Assembly: GCF_003815715.1 (NCBI RefSeq)
Contig: NZ_CP033922.1
Span: forward strand, 806,001-870,000
Direction: 5' to 3'
Source of the DNA: Chryseobacterium sp. G0162
GTDB taxonomy: Bacteria; Bacteroidota; Bacteroidia; Flavobacteriales; Weeksellaceae
DNA length: 64,000 nt
In this document: positions 26,042-35,553 of the stretch, piece by piece
Numbering within the stretch: position 1 is the first letter of the stretch
Layout of the letters: the number at the start of each line of letters is the position of its first letter
The notes under the pieces: generated by a model
The model's input: the letters and a program-made list of their open reading frames with translations, nothing else
Database searches by the model: none
What the model was told of the DNA's origin: nothing
Made by a program: the position numbers and the translations under genes

Positions 26042-27832
26042 TTATTTACCTTCTTCCATTTTTCTTTTCAACTCTGCTAATGCATCGATGTCTCCAAGAG
26101 TAGATCTTTCTTCGTTGTTTGAAGAAGAAGATACGTTTCTAGAAGAAGATTCTTTAACGTTTTTCTTTTCTTCGTCTCTGAAGATCCCTGTGTGAGAAAC
26201 TACAACTCTCTTGAATTCTTTGTTGAATTCAATTACTTTGAATTGAGCATCTTCACCTTTTTTGATTTTAGATCCATCTTCTTTCTCTAATAATCTTGAA
26301 GGGCAGAATGCTTCAACCTCAGCATCTTCGAATTGTACAGAAGCTCCTTTATCGTGAACTTCTACAGCTTTACCAGCGTGGATAGTTCCTTCAGCATATT
26401 TAGTTTCGAATTTATCCCATGGGTTTTCAGTCAATTGCTTGTGACCTAGAGATAATCTTCTAGCTTGGATATCTAATTCAAGAACTACAACATCTAATTT
26501 ATCACCTACTGCACAGAACTCAGATGGGTGCTTGATTTTCTTAGTCCAAGAAAGATCAGAGATGTAGATTAATCCGTCGATACCTTCTTCTAACTCTACG
26601 AATACACCAAAGTTAGTGAAGTTTCTTACAGTTCCTACATGCTGAGATCCTACCGGATACTTAGCTTCGATGTTCTCCCATGGATCTTTAGATAATTGCT
26701 TGATACCAAGAGAAATTTTTCTTTCTTCTCTATCTAAAGTTAATACTTCAGCTTCTACTTCATCACCTACTTTCACAAAGTCACCAGCAGATCTTAAGTG
26801 AGTAGACCAAGACATTTCAGAAACGTGGATTAATCCTTCAACACCTGGAGCGATTTCTACGAATGCACCATAGTCAGCAAGAACTACTACTTTTCCTTTT
26901 ACTTTGTCTCCAACTTTCATGTCAGCAGAAAGAGCATCCCAAGGATGAGCTTCTAATTGCTTCATACCTAATTGGATTCTTGTTTTCTCATCATCGAAAT
27001 CAAGGATTACAACTTTTACAGTTTGTCCGTCCTCAAGGATTTCAGATGGGTGGTTCACTCTAGACCAAGAAAGGTCTGTAATGTGGATCAATCCATCTAC
27101 ACCACCTAAGTCAATGAATACACCGTAAGAAGTGATATTCTTAACAGTACCTTCAAGAACCTGACCTTTTTCAAGTTGAGCGATGATTTCTTTTTTCTGA
27201 CCTTCGATATCTGCTTCGATCAATGCTTTGTGAGATACAACTACGTTTTTGAACTCAGGGTTGATTTTCACAACTTTGAACTCCATAGTTTTTCCTACGA
27301 ACTGATCGTAATCTTTAATTGGCTTAACGTCAATTTGAGAACCAGGTAAGAATGCTTCGATTCCGTGAACGTCAACGATCATACCACCTTTAGTTCTTGA
27401 TTTAACAAAACCGTTAACGATTTCTCCAGTTTCGTGAAGTTCGTTTACTTTATCCCAAGCTTTAAGCGTTCTAGCTTTTCTGTGAGATAATTGTAATTGA
27501 CCAGTTTTGTCTTCTCTTTTGTCAACCATTACTTCTACCTCATCACCTACACTTAGGCCTTGGTTGTAACGGAATTCGTTAAGAGAAATAACACCTTCAG
27601 ATTTGAAGTTGATGTCTACGATAGCTTCTTTGTCAGTTAATCTTACAACTCTACCAACTAAAACGTCATTATCGTTTAGACTGTTAAGAGATCCGTTGTA
27701 GATTTCTTCTAAATCGCTTTTTTCTTTTCTCGCATCTGCATCAAGACCTGATTCGAAAGAATCCCAATCAAATTGTTCTGGTGCTACGTTTTGGTTTAAT
27801 AAAACCTCTGCTGAATTTGTCTCTTTTGACAT
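26042..27832 (-). CDS. rpsA: 30S ribosomal protein S1
   Basis: A 596-residue protein with six S1 RNA-binding repeats (roughly 55-120, 138-203, 222-290, 309-375, 396-462, 482-550). Repeats 3-5 carry the canonical GVFID/GAFVE...GLIH(I/V)S(D/E)(L/M)SW pattern. The acidic N-terminal extension and a C-terminal tail rich in serine and glutamate (SSSRNVSSSSNNEERSTLGD) are typical of Bacteroidota S1. S1 binds mRNA on the small subunit and helps initiation. This matters in Bacteroidota, where Shine-Dalgarno sites are weak, as they are throughout this window. A consensus promoter and a leader of about 120 bases precede it, and a strong terminator follows. Confidence 0.97.
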   Translation of the reverse strand: MSKETNSAEVLLNQNVAPEQFDWDSFESGLDADARKEKSDLEEIYNGSLNSLNDNDVLVGRVVRLTDKEAIVDINFKSEGVISLNEFRYNQGLSVGDEVEVMVDKREDKTGQLQLSHRKARTLKAWDKVNELHETGEIVNGFVKSRTKGGMIVDVHGIEAFLPGSQIDVKPIKDYDQFVGKTMEFKVVKINPEFKNVVVSHKALIEADIEGQKKEIIAQLEKGQVLEGTVKNITSYGVFIDLGGVDGLIHITDLSWSRVNHPSEILEDGQTVKVVILDFDDEKTRIQLGMKQLEAHPWDALSADMKVGDKVKGKVVVLADYGAFVEIAPGVEGLIHVSEMSWSTHLRSAGDFVKVGDEVEAEVLTLDREERKISLGIKQLSKDPWENIEAKYPVGSQHVGTVRNFTNFGVFVELEEGIDGLIYISDLSWTKKIKHPSEFCAVGDKLDVVVLELDIQARRLSLGHKQLTENPWDKFETKYAEGTIHAGKAVEVHDKGASVQFEDAEVEAFCPSRLLEKEDGSKIKKGEDAQFKVIEFNKEFKRVVVSHTGIFRDEEKKNVKESSSRNVSSSSNNEERSTLGDIDALAELKRKMEEGK

Positions 27833-27954
27833 TTTCTAATAAAATTTGTATTCCTTCTTTTTTAATGGTTCGAATAAATGTGGATCTAAAAAATACGGAA
27901 GTAATTAATTTTTAATATTTTACCTTTTCAAACCTTTCACACAAAAAGTGGGTG

Positions 27955-27985
27955 CAAAGATAAAAATTTTATTTGAGATAAACAA
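27955..27985 (-). promoter_or_regulatory. rpsA promoter
   Basis: On the minus strand TTG (27983-27985), 20 bases, then TATCTTTG (27955-27962), matching the Bacteroidota consensus. Transcription should begin near 27950, leaving an AT-rich leader of about 118 bases before the ATG. Confidence 0.75.
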
Positions 27986-28263
27986 GAGATTTTCTTTTAC
28001 CAAACCTTCCACTAAACAACTGATTGTCAAGGTCTATTTATTTTTATGAAAAGAATAAAAAACCAAAAATTGAGATCATCATGCAAAACATATTGCCACT
28101 AGGATCTTGAATATCTTATTTTCTATTTTTAAAAGCGTTTTTCTGTTGATTACATCCTAATCTGGAATGATTTATTCTTTAACCAAATGTAAAATTTCCA
28201 AAAAATCTTTTAACAAAATATTTTTTTATCAATCAAAACAAGGAAACCTATAAAAACTATGTA
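27986..28263. other. Gap between divergent rpsA and the Ntn-hydrolase gene
   Basis: The whole gene-free interval is 27833-28263 (431 bases). Apart from the rpsA promoter and leader, it holds no plausible ORF, hairpin or clear promoter for the rightward gene. Confidence 0.35.
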
Positions 28264-29529
28264 ATGCAAAAGTATTTCCTTTTAATTTTAATCAGTCTGT
28301 CAGGGTGCGTACATACACTAAAAGCATGTACTATATTATCTTGTTCCAGAGGAGGCGAAGTATTTGCAGCAGCTAATGAAGACGATACAACACCCTTTAC
28401 AAGAATATGGTACAACCCGGCAACTAAAGACCGTTATGCTTCCATTTGTTTTGGTGCACCGGATATGCAGATTGCAGCCGCAATGAATGAACATGGATTA
28501 TTTTTTGATTATGCAGCAGCAAACTATGATTTAAGCAAACTTAACCTGACAAATCCTTATAAAAGTGATATTATGTGGGAGGTTCTGGGAAAATGTAAAA
28601 ATGTAAAGGAGGCAATGGTCATTTTAAAAAAATATGACTACATCTCTCAGTCCCAGGTCTTATTAGCCGATAAAGAAGGAAATTCCATCTTGATTAACCC
28701 TAAGGGGATTATCGAAAAAAAAGGAGACTTCCAGATCAACTCAAATTGTAATATGATCAATGGAAAATTAGCATGCAGAAGACCAGAAATTGCCAATGAA
28801 ATGCTTTCCGGATCTAAGGAAAACAATATTAATTTCCTGAAAAGTATTCTGGATAAAACCCATCAGGAAGGAGAATTGAACACATTATATTCTACAATCT
28901 GCGATTTGAAAAACGGAATAATCTATGTCTATCTTTTCCATGATTACAATATGGTATATAAAATTGACTTGAAAGCTGAGTTGAAAAAAGGATACAGGAT
29001 AGAAAATCTGGCAGATCATTTTTCTCCGACATTTGCTTATGAAAGCTTTTCAAAAAATCATTCTCTATATCTTAAAGAATCTATTTTTCAGGAAATGAAA
29101 GAGAAAGGTATAGATATAACCATTGATCATTACATTATGGAAAGCGAGAAACTATCTCCAAAAAATGAAAAAATAAATTCTGCATTATTGGAAGTAGCAC
29201 TACAGCTTATTAAATATTCATGGAACGAACATCATTATGGCAGTTCATGGGATTATTGGTTCAGTAAACCTGATGGATATGATATCCAGAAATACAAAGA
29301 CCCAAAACTTACCTCAGCAGAAAAGCTTTTAAAATATTTATCTTCAAAAGAAACTACAGATCTTAAACTCCGGAATTTCATGTACGAAATCGTTGGCTTT
29401 ACTAATCTGGCACAGGGAAAGACAGCGACCGCGAAAGAATTTTATAGTAAATCAATCTGTAATCCGGATGAAACCTATAAAGTCACTTTACTTAGAGGAA
29501 ACGAAATCATGAACAGGTTAAATAAATAA
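28264..29529 (+). CDS. Secreted Ntn-hydrolase-like (C45/choloylglycine-type) protein
   Basis: A 421-residue exported protein. The leader (MQKYFLLILISLSGCVHTLKA) is followed by CTILSCSRGGEVFAAANEDD. In the linear-amide C-N hydrolase families (peptidase C45, penicillin V acylase, bile salt hydrolase), processing exposes an N-terminal cysteine in a CT motif, with a conserved NxD about 15 residues later. Here Cys22 and N38-E39-D40 fit that pattern, as do AAAMNEHGLFFDYAA and LLADKEGNSILINP. The C-terminal third (about 300-421) is helical and may be a TPR-like extension. The leader also contains a possible lipobox, LSGC (Cys15), so lipid anchoring would leave Cys22 internal. The substrate is unknown. 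It is convergent with the next gene, only 8 bases apart. Confidence 0.6.
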   Translation: MQKYFLLILISLSGCVHTLKACTILSCSRGGEVFAAANEDDTTPFTRIWYNPATKDRYASICFGAPDMQIAAAMNEHGLFFDYAAANYDLSKLNLTNPYKSDIMWEVLGKCKNVKEAMVILKKYDYISQSQVLLADKEGNSILINPKGIIEKKGDFQINSNCNMINGKLACRRPEIANEMLSGSKENNINFLKSILDKTHQEGELNTLYSTICDLKNGIIYVYLFHDYNMVYKIDLKAELKKGYRIENLADHFSPTFAYESFSKNHSLYLKESIFQEMKEKGIDITIDHYIMESEKLSPKNEKINSALLEVALQLIKYSWNEHHYGSSWDYWFSKPDGYDIQKYKDPKLTSAEKLLKYLSSKETTDLKLRNFMYEIVGFTNLAQGKTATAKEFYSKSICNPDETYKVTLLRGNEIMNRLNK

Positions 29530-29537
29530 ATGCTTTT

Positions 29538-30227
29538 CTATTTAACGTTAAGATAAATTTGAAGACGTTCTTTTGCTGTTTTTTTTATCATTTCATAATG
29601 AAATGGATAGATGTTTTCGAAGTCATATTTAAGTAATTTTTTACAGCTTGAGAGTCTATCGTTTAGATTTTCATATTCAGTATAACTTTCCTTTCTAAAA
29701 TCTTTGATGTTTCCTGTTTTATCCCCATAGACAGTATCCCCGGTGAATAAGGATTTCGATTTCTTTTCCAGAAGACAAATCGCCCCTCTACTATGGCCAG
29801 GAGTATAAATAACTTCTATATTGTCAGCAAAAAAAGGAATTTCTGAAAAGAAAAAATCTGGTTTCATTTTTAACCAGGGATGATTCTCATCTTTACTATG
29901 GGCATAAACTTTTAAATTAATTCTGGACTGCCATTTTGTACCATCTTCTATACCACAAGACCCATGGGATAGAATAGCATATACTGGTTTTTTGAACGAA
30001 GTAATAAACGTTTCCAAATCCTCGGAATAGGCAGGAATATCAAATAATAGTAATTTATCTTTCAACACTATCAGGTAAATATGTACTTTTTCATCATAAA
30101 AATATTGATTGTTAATTTCATAAATATTTTCAGACAACTTAGTATAAAGGGTATCTGTTTTTGATTTGCATGCAAACATACAAGGTAAATAAACAATGAG
30201 CAGTATTAATCTTTTAAGTGTATTCAT
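29538..30227 (-). CDS. Metallo-beta-lactamase-fold lipoprotein with degenerate metal site
   Basis: A 229-residue protein with a lipoprotein signal (YLPCMFAC followed by KSK; anchored at about Cys20). The MBL fold is visible: the strand region VHIYLIVLKDKLLLFDIPA, YTPGHSRGAICLL (His of motif 3), FTGDTVYGD (Asp of motif 4) and YPFHYEM (last His). The main HxHxDH motif is replaced by SHGSCGIED, losing three of four ligands. Family knowledge says most MBL hydrolases need that motif for zinc, so catalysis here would have to be altered or absent. It may be a binding protein or an unusual hydrolase. The Ntn-like hydrolase gene converges from the left. Confidence 0.7.
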   Translation of the reverse strand: MNTLKRLILLIVYLPCMFACKSKTDTLYTKLSENIYEINNQYFYDEKVHIYLIVLKDKLLLFDIPAYSEDLETFITSFKKPVYAILSHGSCGIEDGTKWQSRINLKVYAHSKDENHPWLKMKPDFFFSEIPFFADNIEVIYTPGHSRGAICLLEKKSKSLFTGDTVYGDKTGNIKDFRKESYTEYENLNDRLSSCKKLLKYDFENIYPFHYEMIKKTAKERLQIYLNVK

Positions 30228-30453
30228 TGTATGATTTTTAATTATTCCATTGCTATTTTGGTTGAGCTCTTATCTAAAGCAGTGAACCCTTTCAGAACAT
30301 CTCTAATAATACGGAGCCTTCACCTTTCCTTAAATACTATTTAAAAATATGAAAATCAAATTATTACACAAATATATTTTTTTTAAAAGTCTTACAGCAA
30401 CTGATCATAAAATTTATCACAACCAGAGTAAGGTATTAAACTAATAAAAGCAG

Positions 30454-30489
30454 TTTGTTTTATTTAACCATTACTTTATTTTACCTTTG
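30454..30489 (+). promoter_or_regulatory. Promoter of the helicase gene, nearly leaderless
   Basis: TACCTTTG (30482-30489) is a perfect -7 element. TTTG at 30454-30457 is 24 bases upstream, a little too far. The ATG starts only six bases after the -7 element, so the transcript would begin at or next to the start codon. Confidence 0.6.
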
Positions 30490-30494
30490 CACCC

Positions 30495-31802
30495 ATGGAA
30501 CTACAATCAATTTATCAAAAGCTGCAGATTCAGGATATGAATCAGATGCAGAAATCTACTTATAAAGCATCTGAAAACAATACGGATATTGTTCTGCTCT
30601 CTCCTACCGGATCAGGAAAAACCCTTGCTTTTTTATTTCCTGTTCTCAGAAATCTGAAAAAGGATGTGCAGGGTGTTCAGGCATTAATATTAGTTCCTGC
30701 CAGAGAATTGGCGTTACAGATTGAACAGGTTTTCAAGTCGATGGGAACGGATTTTAAGGTTTCTGTTTGCTATGGTGGACATGATAAAAAGATTGAAGTC
30801 AATAATTTAATTGAAGCTCCGGCTGTTTTAATCGGAACTCCGGGAAGAATTACCTATCACGTAAGGAATAATAATTTTGATCCAAAAACCATCAAAACAT
30901 TAGTTCTGGATGAATTTGACAAAGCTTTGGAACTGGGCTTTCATGATGATATGGAGTTTATTTGTAATTCTTTAAAAGGCCTTTCTCAAAGAATTTTAAC
31001 CTCTGCAACAGCAATGGATGAAATTCCTGCATTTACAGGATTAAAAGATGAAAAAATCATCAGCTTCCTCAAAGAAAATGAAGTAAAACCGGATATTCAA
31101 CTGAGAAAAGTAATGACTATCTCAGAAGAAAAACTAGATACACTTTTCAATTTGGTTTGTAAAATAGGGAATAAAAGAACGTTGATCTTCTGTAACCACC
31201 GTGATGCAGTAGACCGTATTTCTGAGCTTCTTCATCAGATGGGAATCGACAGAGAAACCTTCCATGGAGGAATGGAACAGGATGAAAGAGAACGTGCCTT
31301 ACTGAAATTCAGAAATGATTCAGCAAGAATTCTTATCACAACTGATCTGGCAGCCCGTGGGCTTGATATTCCTGAGGTAGAATCTATTGTACACTATCAA
31401 TTGCCTCCAAAAGAAGATGCTTTCATCCACAGAAACGGACGTACTGCGAGGATGAATGCCAAAGGTTTTGTCTACCTTATCATGACGGAAGAGGAAAATT
31501 TCCCGTTCATCAAAAACGATACCCCTGAAGAAAGCGTTGCCGGATTTACTAAAGTTCCGCAAAAAACACCTTTCCAGACGATTTACATCAGCGCCGGAAA
31601 AAAAGACAAGGTGAATAAAGTGGATATTGTAGGCTATTTGCTTAAAAAAGGGGAACTACAAAAAGAGGATGTTGGTGTTATTGAAGTAAAAGATACTACG
31701 TCTTATGTTGCCGTTTCGAGAAATAAAGTGAATGCTCTTTTAAGAAAACTTCAGAATGAAAAACTGAAAGGAAAAAAAGTGAAGATGGAGGTTGCTTATT
31801 AA
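30495..31802 (+). CDS. DEAD-box RNA helicase, DbpA-like
   Basis: A 435-residue ATP-dependent RNA helicase. Motifs in order: Q-motif region (IQDMNQMQKSTY), I SPTGSGKT, Ia PARELALQ, GTPGR, II DEFD (instead of DEAD), III SAT, then RTLIFCN, TTDLAARGLDIPEV and HRNGRTAR. The last about 75 residues (from TIYISAGKKDKVNK to KVKMEVAY) resemble the DbpA RNA-binding domain, which in E. coli directs the helicase to 23S rRNA hairpin 92. A role in large-subunit assembly is therefore likely, though the DEFD variant and the divergent tail leave room for other RNAs. It is monocistronic. Confidence 0.88.
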   Translation: MELQSIYQKLQIQDMNQMQKSTYKASENNTDIVLLSPTGSGKTLAFLFPVLRNLKKDVQGVQALILVPARELALQIEQVFKSMGTDFKVSVCYGGHDKKIEVNNLIEAPAVLIGTPGRITYHVRNNNFDPKTIKTLVLDEFDKALELGFHDDMEFICNSLKGLSQRILTSATAMDEIPAFTGLKDEKIISFLKENEVKPDIQLRKVMTISEEKLDTLFNLVCKIGNKRTLIFCNHRDAVDRISELLHQMGIDRETFHGGMEQDERERALLKFRNDSARILITTDLAARGLDIPEVESIVHYQLPPKEDAFIHRNGRTARMNAKGFVYLIMTEEENFPFIKNDTPEESVAGFTKVPQKTPFQTIYISAGKKDKVNKVDIVGYLLKKGELQKEDVGVIEVKDTTSYVAVSRNKVNALLRKLQNEKLKGKKVKMEVAY

Positions 31803-31823
31803 GCTTAACGACTTCTTAAAAAC

Positions 31824-31865
31824 CTATGTGTTTATGTGGTAAAAATTAACCACATAAGCACATAG
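31824..31865. repeat. 17-bp imperfect inverted repeat between converging genes
   Basis: CTATGTGTTTATGTGGT (31824-31840) pairs with 31849-31865 with one G-T pair; the loop is eight bases. It may act as a terminator for either gene, but the wording (CTATGTG ... CACATAG) also looks like a dispersed Chryseobacterium intergenic repeat. Confidence 0.5.
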
Positions 31866-31890
31866 AAATATTTTAAAATGATCTTACCGT

Positions 31891-32784
31891 TTATTTTATT
31901 CCTCTCACTCTCATCGGAAAAGTATACACCGATTTTGAAGCAGTAATGAATAAAACATCGTTATTTTCTCCCCCGAATGTTACATTGGACGTCCATTTTT
32001 CAGGAATAGAAATGTGATATATCTTTTTTCCTTCACGGTTAAAGACATGTACTCCATCACCGGTTAAATAAAGATTTCCGTGTTTATCCAGTGTCATCCC
32101 ATCTGAACCCATTTCACAAAACAATCTTTTTTCAGATAGTTTTCCTTCTCCTAGAATGTCATAAACATAGGTTTTTCCGGCATCAATATCAGAAAGGTAT
32201 AATTTCTTTAAAGTCTCACTTCCTACAATTCCGTTAGGCTGCGTGAAAGTGTCTAATTTATTAATCTTTCCATTTTTATTTCTATAATAAAGGCTTTTAT
32301 TAGACAGCTCCTGCTTAAAACCTATCCAATAATCTCTTTCATATAGCGGATCGGTAAAATACATTCCTCCAAAAACGTCATTCCATACATCATTAGGACC
32401 ATTTAATCTTTTCCCTTCAAAATCTTTGAATAAAATTTCTACTTTTTTATCTTTTGAGATCTTCCACATCTCTCCGTTATCATCTGAACAGGTAATCAGG
32501 AAGCCGTCTTTATCAAAATGAGTTCCGTTTGCCCTTCCTGTTTTGCCTAAAAATTCTATAATCTGATTGCTTCTCCAGTCCCAGTAATAGATCTTATCGT
32601 TAGGCTGATCGGTAAAATATACATTCCCTTCTTTATCGGTTGATGGGCCTTCTGTAAAGCTAAACTTGTCAGAAACCATTTGTGGTTTTGAACCTTCATA
32701 AAACATTTTACTACTATTTACTGATTGACAGTTTACCAATGCGAAAACCAAACCAATCAGACCTATTTTACTGATATTCTTCAT
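31891..32784 (-). CDS. SMP-30/gluconolactonase-like lipoprotein
   Basis: A 297-residue protein with a lipobox (LVNC then QSVN; Cys about 19). The rest is a six-bladed beta-propeller of the SMP-30/gluconolactonase/LRE family: FTEGPSTDKEGNVYFTD (metal-ligand Glu of blade 1), GRANGTHFDKDG, RLNGPNDVWND (Asn/Asp ligands), TQPNGIVGSETLKKLYLSDI, SDGMTLDKHGNLYLTG and SNVTFGG. These are the metal-binding and active-site positions of sugar lactonases. The likely reaction is hydrolysis of a sugar lactone in the periplasm or at the cell surface; the substrate is not certain. It has no operon partner. Confidence 0.85.
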   Translation of the reverse strand: MKNISKIGLIGLVFALVNCQSVNSSKMFYEGSKPQMVSDKFSFTEGPSTDKEGNVYFTDQPNDKIYYWDWRSNQIIEFLGKTGRANGTHFDKDGFLITCSDDNGEMWKISKDKKVEILFKDFEGKRLNGPNDVWNDVFGGMYFTDPLYERDYWIGFKQELSNKSLYYRNKNGKINKLDTFTQPNGIVGSETLKKLYLSDIDAGKTYVYDILGEGKLSEKRLFCEMGSDGMTLDKHGNLYLTGDGVHVFNREGKKIYHISIPEKWTSNVTFGGENNDVLFITASKSVYTFPMRVRGIK

Positions 32785-33042
32785 ACTTCATTTTTAGACC
32801 TGCAATTTACAACATGCTTTATCAGTTTCAAAAATATTTTCTCATTTTGATGCATTGTATTCCAAAACATATAATGTCCCAATTGTCCTATTTTTGAAGT
32901 AGATCATATTAGTAGTTGAAGGATATAATTCAGAGCTTTGCAGTAGAGGAATCGATACCGTTTTATCTATAGAAGTTCAGTTTGAAAACAGGTATTGTTC
33001 CGGATGAAAAATATTACCAAAATACTTTTATAGCATACGATA

Positions 33043-34485
33043 ATGAGCGCAGAGTCCAACAACATCAAATCCCTGGAAATTGAAAATGAAGATTTTAGAA
33101 ATTCGGTAGGAACAATGGATGAAACCGGAAAAAGAAAATGGATCTTCCCCCGAAAACCAAAAGGAAAATATACCAATTACAGGAACTATACAAGCTATGC
33201 TTTACTTACCCTTTTCTTTGGATTGCCTTTTATGAAGATCAATAACAATCCTTTCTTCCTATTTAATGTTATTGATAGAAAGTTCTTTATTATTGGGCAG
33301 CCATTTTATCTTCAGGACTTTTTCATTCTTGCCCTGGGAGCGGTTACCTCTGTGATCTTCGTCATGTTATTTACTGTAGTTTTCGGAAGAATATTCTGTG
33401 GCTGGCTTTGTCCGCAAACCTTATTTATGGAAATGGTATTCCGTAAAATAGAATACTGGATTGAAGGAGACCGGAACAAACAAATGAAGCTCGACAGACA
33501 GGAATGGGATGCTGAAAAGATCAGAAAAAGAGTTACGAAATGGTCTGTATTTATTTTGATTTCAATGGTCATTTCTACTTTTATGTTCATGTATATCGTA
33601 GGTTACGAACAGGTCTTTCAGATTATGATTGAAGGGCCGGCAGAACATCCTTTAAAGTTTATCACAATGATTTTTTTCACGATGACTTTTTACTTTGTTT
33701 TTGCATGGCTTCGTGAGCAGGTATGTACTCTGGTTTGTCCTTACGGAAGACTTCAGGGAGTTTTAATTGATAAACAGACCATCAACGTATATTACGATTT
33801 TAAAAGAGGGGAAGGCCGTTCAAAATGGAGAAATAATGAAGATAGAAAAGCGGCTGGTAAAGGAGATTGTATAGATTGTAATCAATGCGTTGTAGTCTGT
33901 CCTACGGGAATTGACATTAGACACGGGCAGCAATTGGAATGTGTCAACTGTACGGCATGTATTGATGCCTGCGATGAAGTAATGGATAAAGTGGGCTTGC
34001 CTAAAGGATTGATCCGTTATGCTACTGAATCTGAAATTGAAAATCGTGAGAAATTCAAATTTACGTCAAGAATGAAGGCTACCACTGTTATTTTAGCCCT
34101 ATTGATCGGATTTCTTGGCTTTTTAATGTATGATCGTGGATCTATGGAAGCAAAGTTTATTAAACCAGCGGGCTCTACGTTCTTTATCAAAGAGGGTAAA
34201 ATCACCAATACTTTCATTTATACACTTCTGAATAAATCAAATGAGAAAAAGATTCTAACCATTAAAGTAGTCAGTCCTGAGGATGCTGAAATCACTTATT
34301 TCGGATCTGAAAAAATCATTTTGAAGGGTGACCAGATCTTAAAAGGAAATATCAACATATCCTTCCCTGAAGACAAAATCAAATTCTCTAAACAAAATAT
34401 GGTCATTGGGGTTTTTGATGAAGAAGGAAAACTGGTAGATTCATTTGAAACTACTTTTGAGGGACCATTTAAGCTTGCGTTATAA
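33043..34485 (+). CDS. ccoG: Cytochrome c oxidase accessory protein CcoG (RdxA/FixG)
   Basis: A 480-residue membrane iron-sulfur protein. After a hydrophilic N-terminus there are about four transmembrane helices up to residue 235, with the conserved GRIFCGWLCPQT and REQVCTLVCPYGRLQG. Then come two ferredoxin-type clusters (CIDCNQCVVVCP and CVNCTACIDAC), another membrane helix (about 345-365) and a periplasmic Ig-like C-terminal domain. CcoG is needed for assembly of cbb3-type cytochrome oxidase, probably by reducing copper for the CuB site. The structural ccoNOP genes and ccoS are not within this window, so the gene is either at the edge of a split cluster or separate. Confidence 0.93.
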   Translation: MSAESNNIKSLEIENEDFRNSVGTMDETGKRKWIFPRKPKGKYTNYRNYTSYALLTLFFGLPFMKINNNPFFLFNVIDRKFFIIGQPFYLQDFFILALGAVTSVIFVMLFTVVFGRIFCGWLCPQTLFMEMVFRKIEYWIEGDRNKQMKLDRQEWDAEKIRKRVTKWSVFILISMVISTFMFMYIVGYEQVFQIMIEGPAEHPLKFITMIFFTMTFYFVFAWLREQVCTLVCPYGRLQGVLIDKQTINVYYDFKRGEGRSKWRNNEDRKAAGKGDCIDCNQCVVVCPTGIDIRHGQQLECVNCTACIDACDEVMDKVGLPKGLIRYATESEIENREKFKFTSRMKATTVILALLIGFLGFLMYDRGSMEAKFIKPAGSTFFIKEGKITNTFIYTLLNKSNEKKILTIKVVSPEDAEITYFGSEKIILKGDQILKGNINISFPEDKIKFSKQNMVIGVFDEEGKLVDSFETTFEGPFKLAL

Positions 34486-34495
34486 TAGAGAGAGG

Positions 34496-34588
34496 TGAAG
34501 TTCGGGGTTTTTAGGTTTGAACAGGTATTATAAAACCATTCACTGATAACCATCACTATAAATTTTAAACCTTGAGCCCTGAACTTCA
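34496..34588. repeat. Imperfect inverted repeat at the ccoG 3' end
   Basis: TGAAGTTCGGGG (34496-34507) and CCCTGAACTTCA (34577-34588) are inverted copies with one mismatch, about 70 bases apart. The long loop and absence of a T-run argue against a terminator; it resembles a dispersed repeat. Confidence 0.35.
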
Positions 34589-34595
34589 AACCAAA

Positions 34596-35474
34596 TTAGG
34601 CCTTATATTTCCTCATAAACTGAGTAGGGGTCATTCCGGAACTTTTCCGGAAGACTCTTACAAAGTAAGAATATTCTTCATAGCCGAGTCTGAAAGCAAT
34701 ATCAACAAGGTTTTCATCGAGGTACATCAGCATTCTTTTGGCTTCAAGCACTACCCTTTCGGTAATAACTTCTGTAGCTGTTTTCTGTACGACAGCCTGT
34801 ACAGTCCTATTCAGGTGCTTTGATGAAATCCCTAGTAAAGACGCATAATAAGCAATGGATTTATGTTCCGTAAAATACTGCTCTATAAGGCTTTCAAAAT
34901 CCTGATAATGCTTAAAATAAGAAAGGCCGGCAGAAGAAGTCAGCGTATCAAAGTCTTTTGAAAACAAACGGGTTGAATTGATAAAAATCTGCGACATTAA
35001 TGACAGGATAAGTCCATTTTTCATCAGATGGTTAGACTGCTGTTCTTTTTCCAGTTCCTTAAATAAATGAATTTTCTTTGGCAGTTCTATGGCATCCAAC
35101 TGCAATTTTCTAGGAAAAGAAACTGATCCGAAGAAAGGAAAATTTCTCAGTTTCTGATTCACATAATGCATTTCATAAAATTCCTGAGAACAAAAGAAAA
35201 TATATCCTTCTATATCTTCCGAAAGTTCCCAGCTGTGAATTTGTCCTGGTGATAGAAAAAAAAGGCTTCCTTCTGAAACCTCATACCGCTGAAAATCTAT
35301 TTCATGAATTCCATTTCCCTGTGTAAAAAGCACAGCAGCATAAAAGTCATGTCTATGAGGTTTTTCTATATGCTGATGCCCTACAATCAAATGGTTTTTC
35401 ATCGTATTAAAATAAAAATCAGAAGGATTCTTACCCTGAAAAAGATCAATATGAAGAACAGAAATTGAATTCAT
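34596..35474 (-). CDS. AraC-family transcriptional regulator
   Basis: A 292-residue regulator. The N-terminal cupin domain (about 28-110: HRHDFYAAVLFTQGNGIHEIDF, GSLFFLSPGQIHSWEL) is of the sugar/small-molecule sensing AraC_binding type. The C-terminal DNA-binding domain (about 195-290) has two helix-turn-helix motifs (SIAYYASLLGISSKHLNRTVQ and NLVDIAFRLGYEEYSYFVRVFRKSSGMTPTQF). It stands alone between ccoG, transcribed towards it, and a secreted protease gene in the same orientation upstream. No target gene is obvious: the neighbours are not divergent from a shared promoter. Confidence 0.88.
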   Translation of the reverse strand: MNSISVLHIDLFQGKNPSDFYFNTMKNHLIVGHQHIEKPHRHDFYAAVLFTQGNGIHEIDFQRYEVSEGSLFFLSPGQIHSWELSEDIEGYIFFCSQEFYEMHYVNQKLRNFPFFGSVSFPRKLQLDAIELPKKIHLFKELEKEQQSNHLMKNGLILSLMSQIFINSTRLFSKDFDTLTSSAGLSYFKHYQDFESLIEQYFTEHKSIAYYASLLGISSKHLNRTVQAVVQKTATEVITERVVLEAKRMLMYLDENLVDIAFRLGYEEYSYFVRVFRKSSGMTPTQFMRKYKA

Positions 35475-35553
35475 CCTATATTTTATAAGAAAAGGATTAA
35501 TAAATGGGGGATAAAAATACTATAAATAAAACCAAGCTACAAATTACGACATA

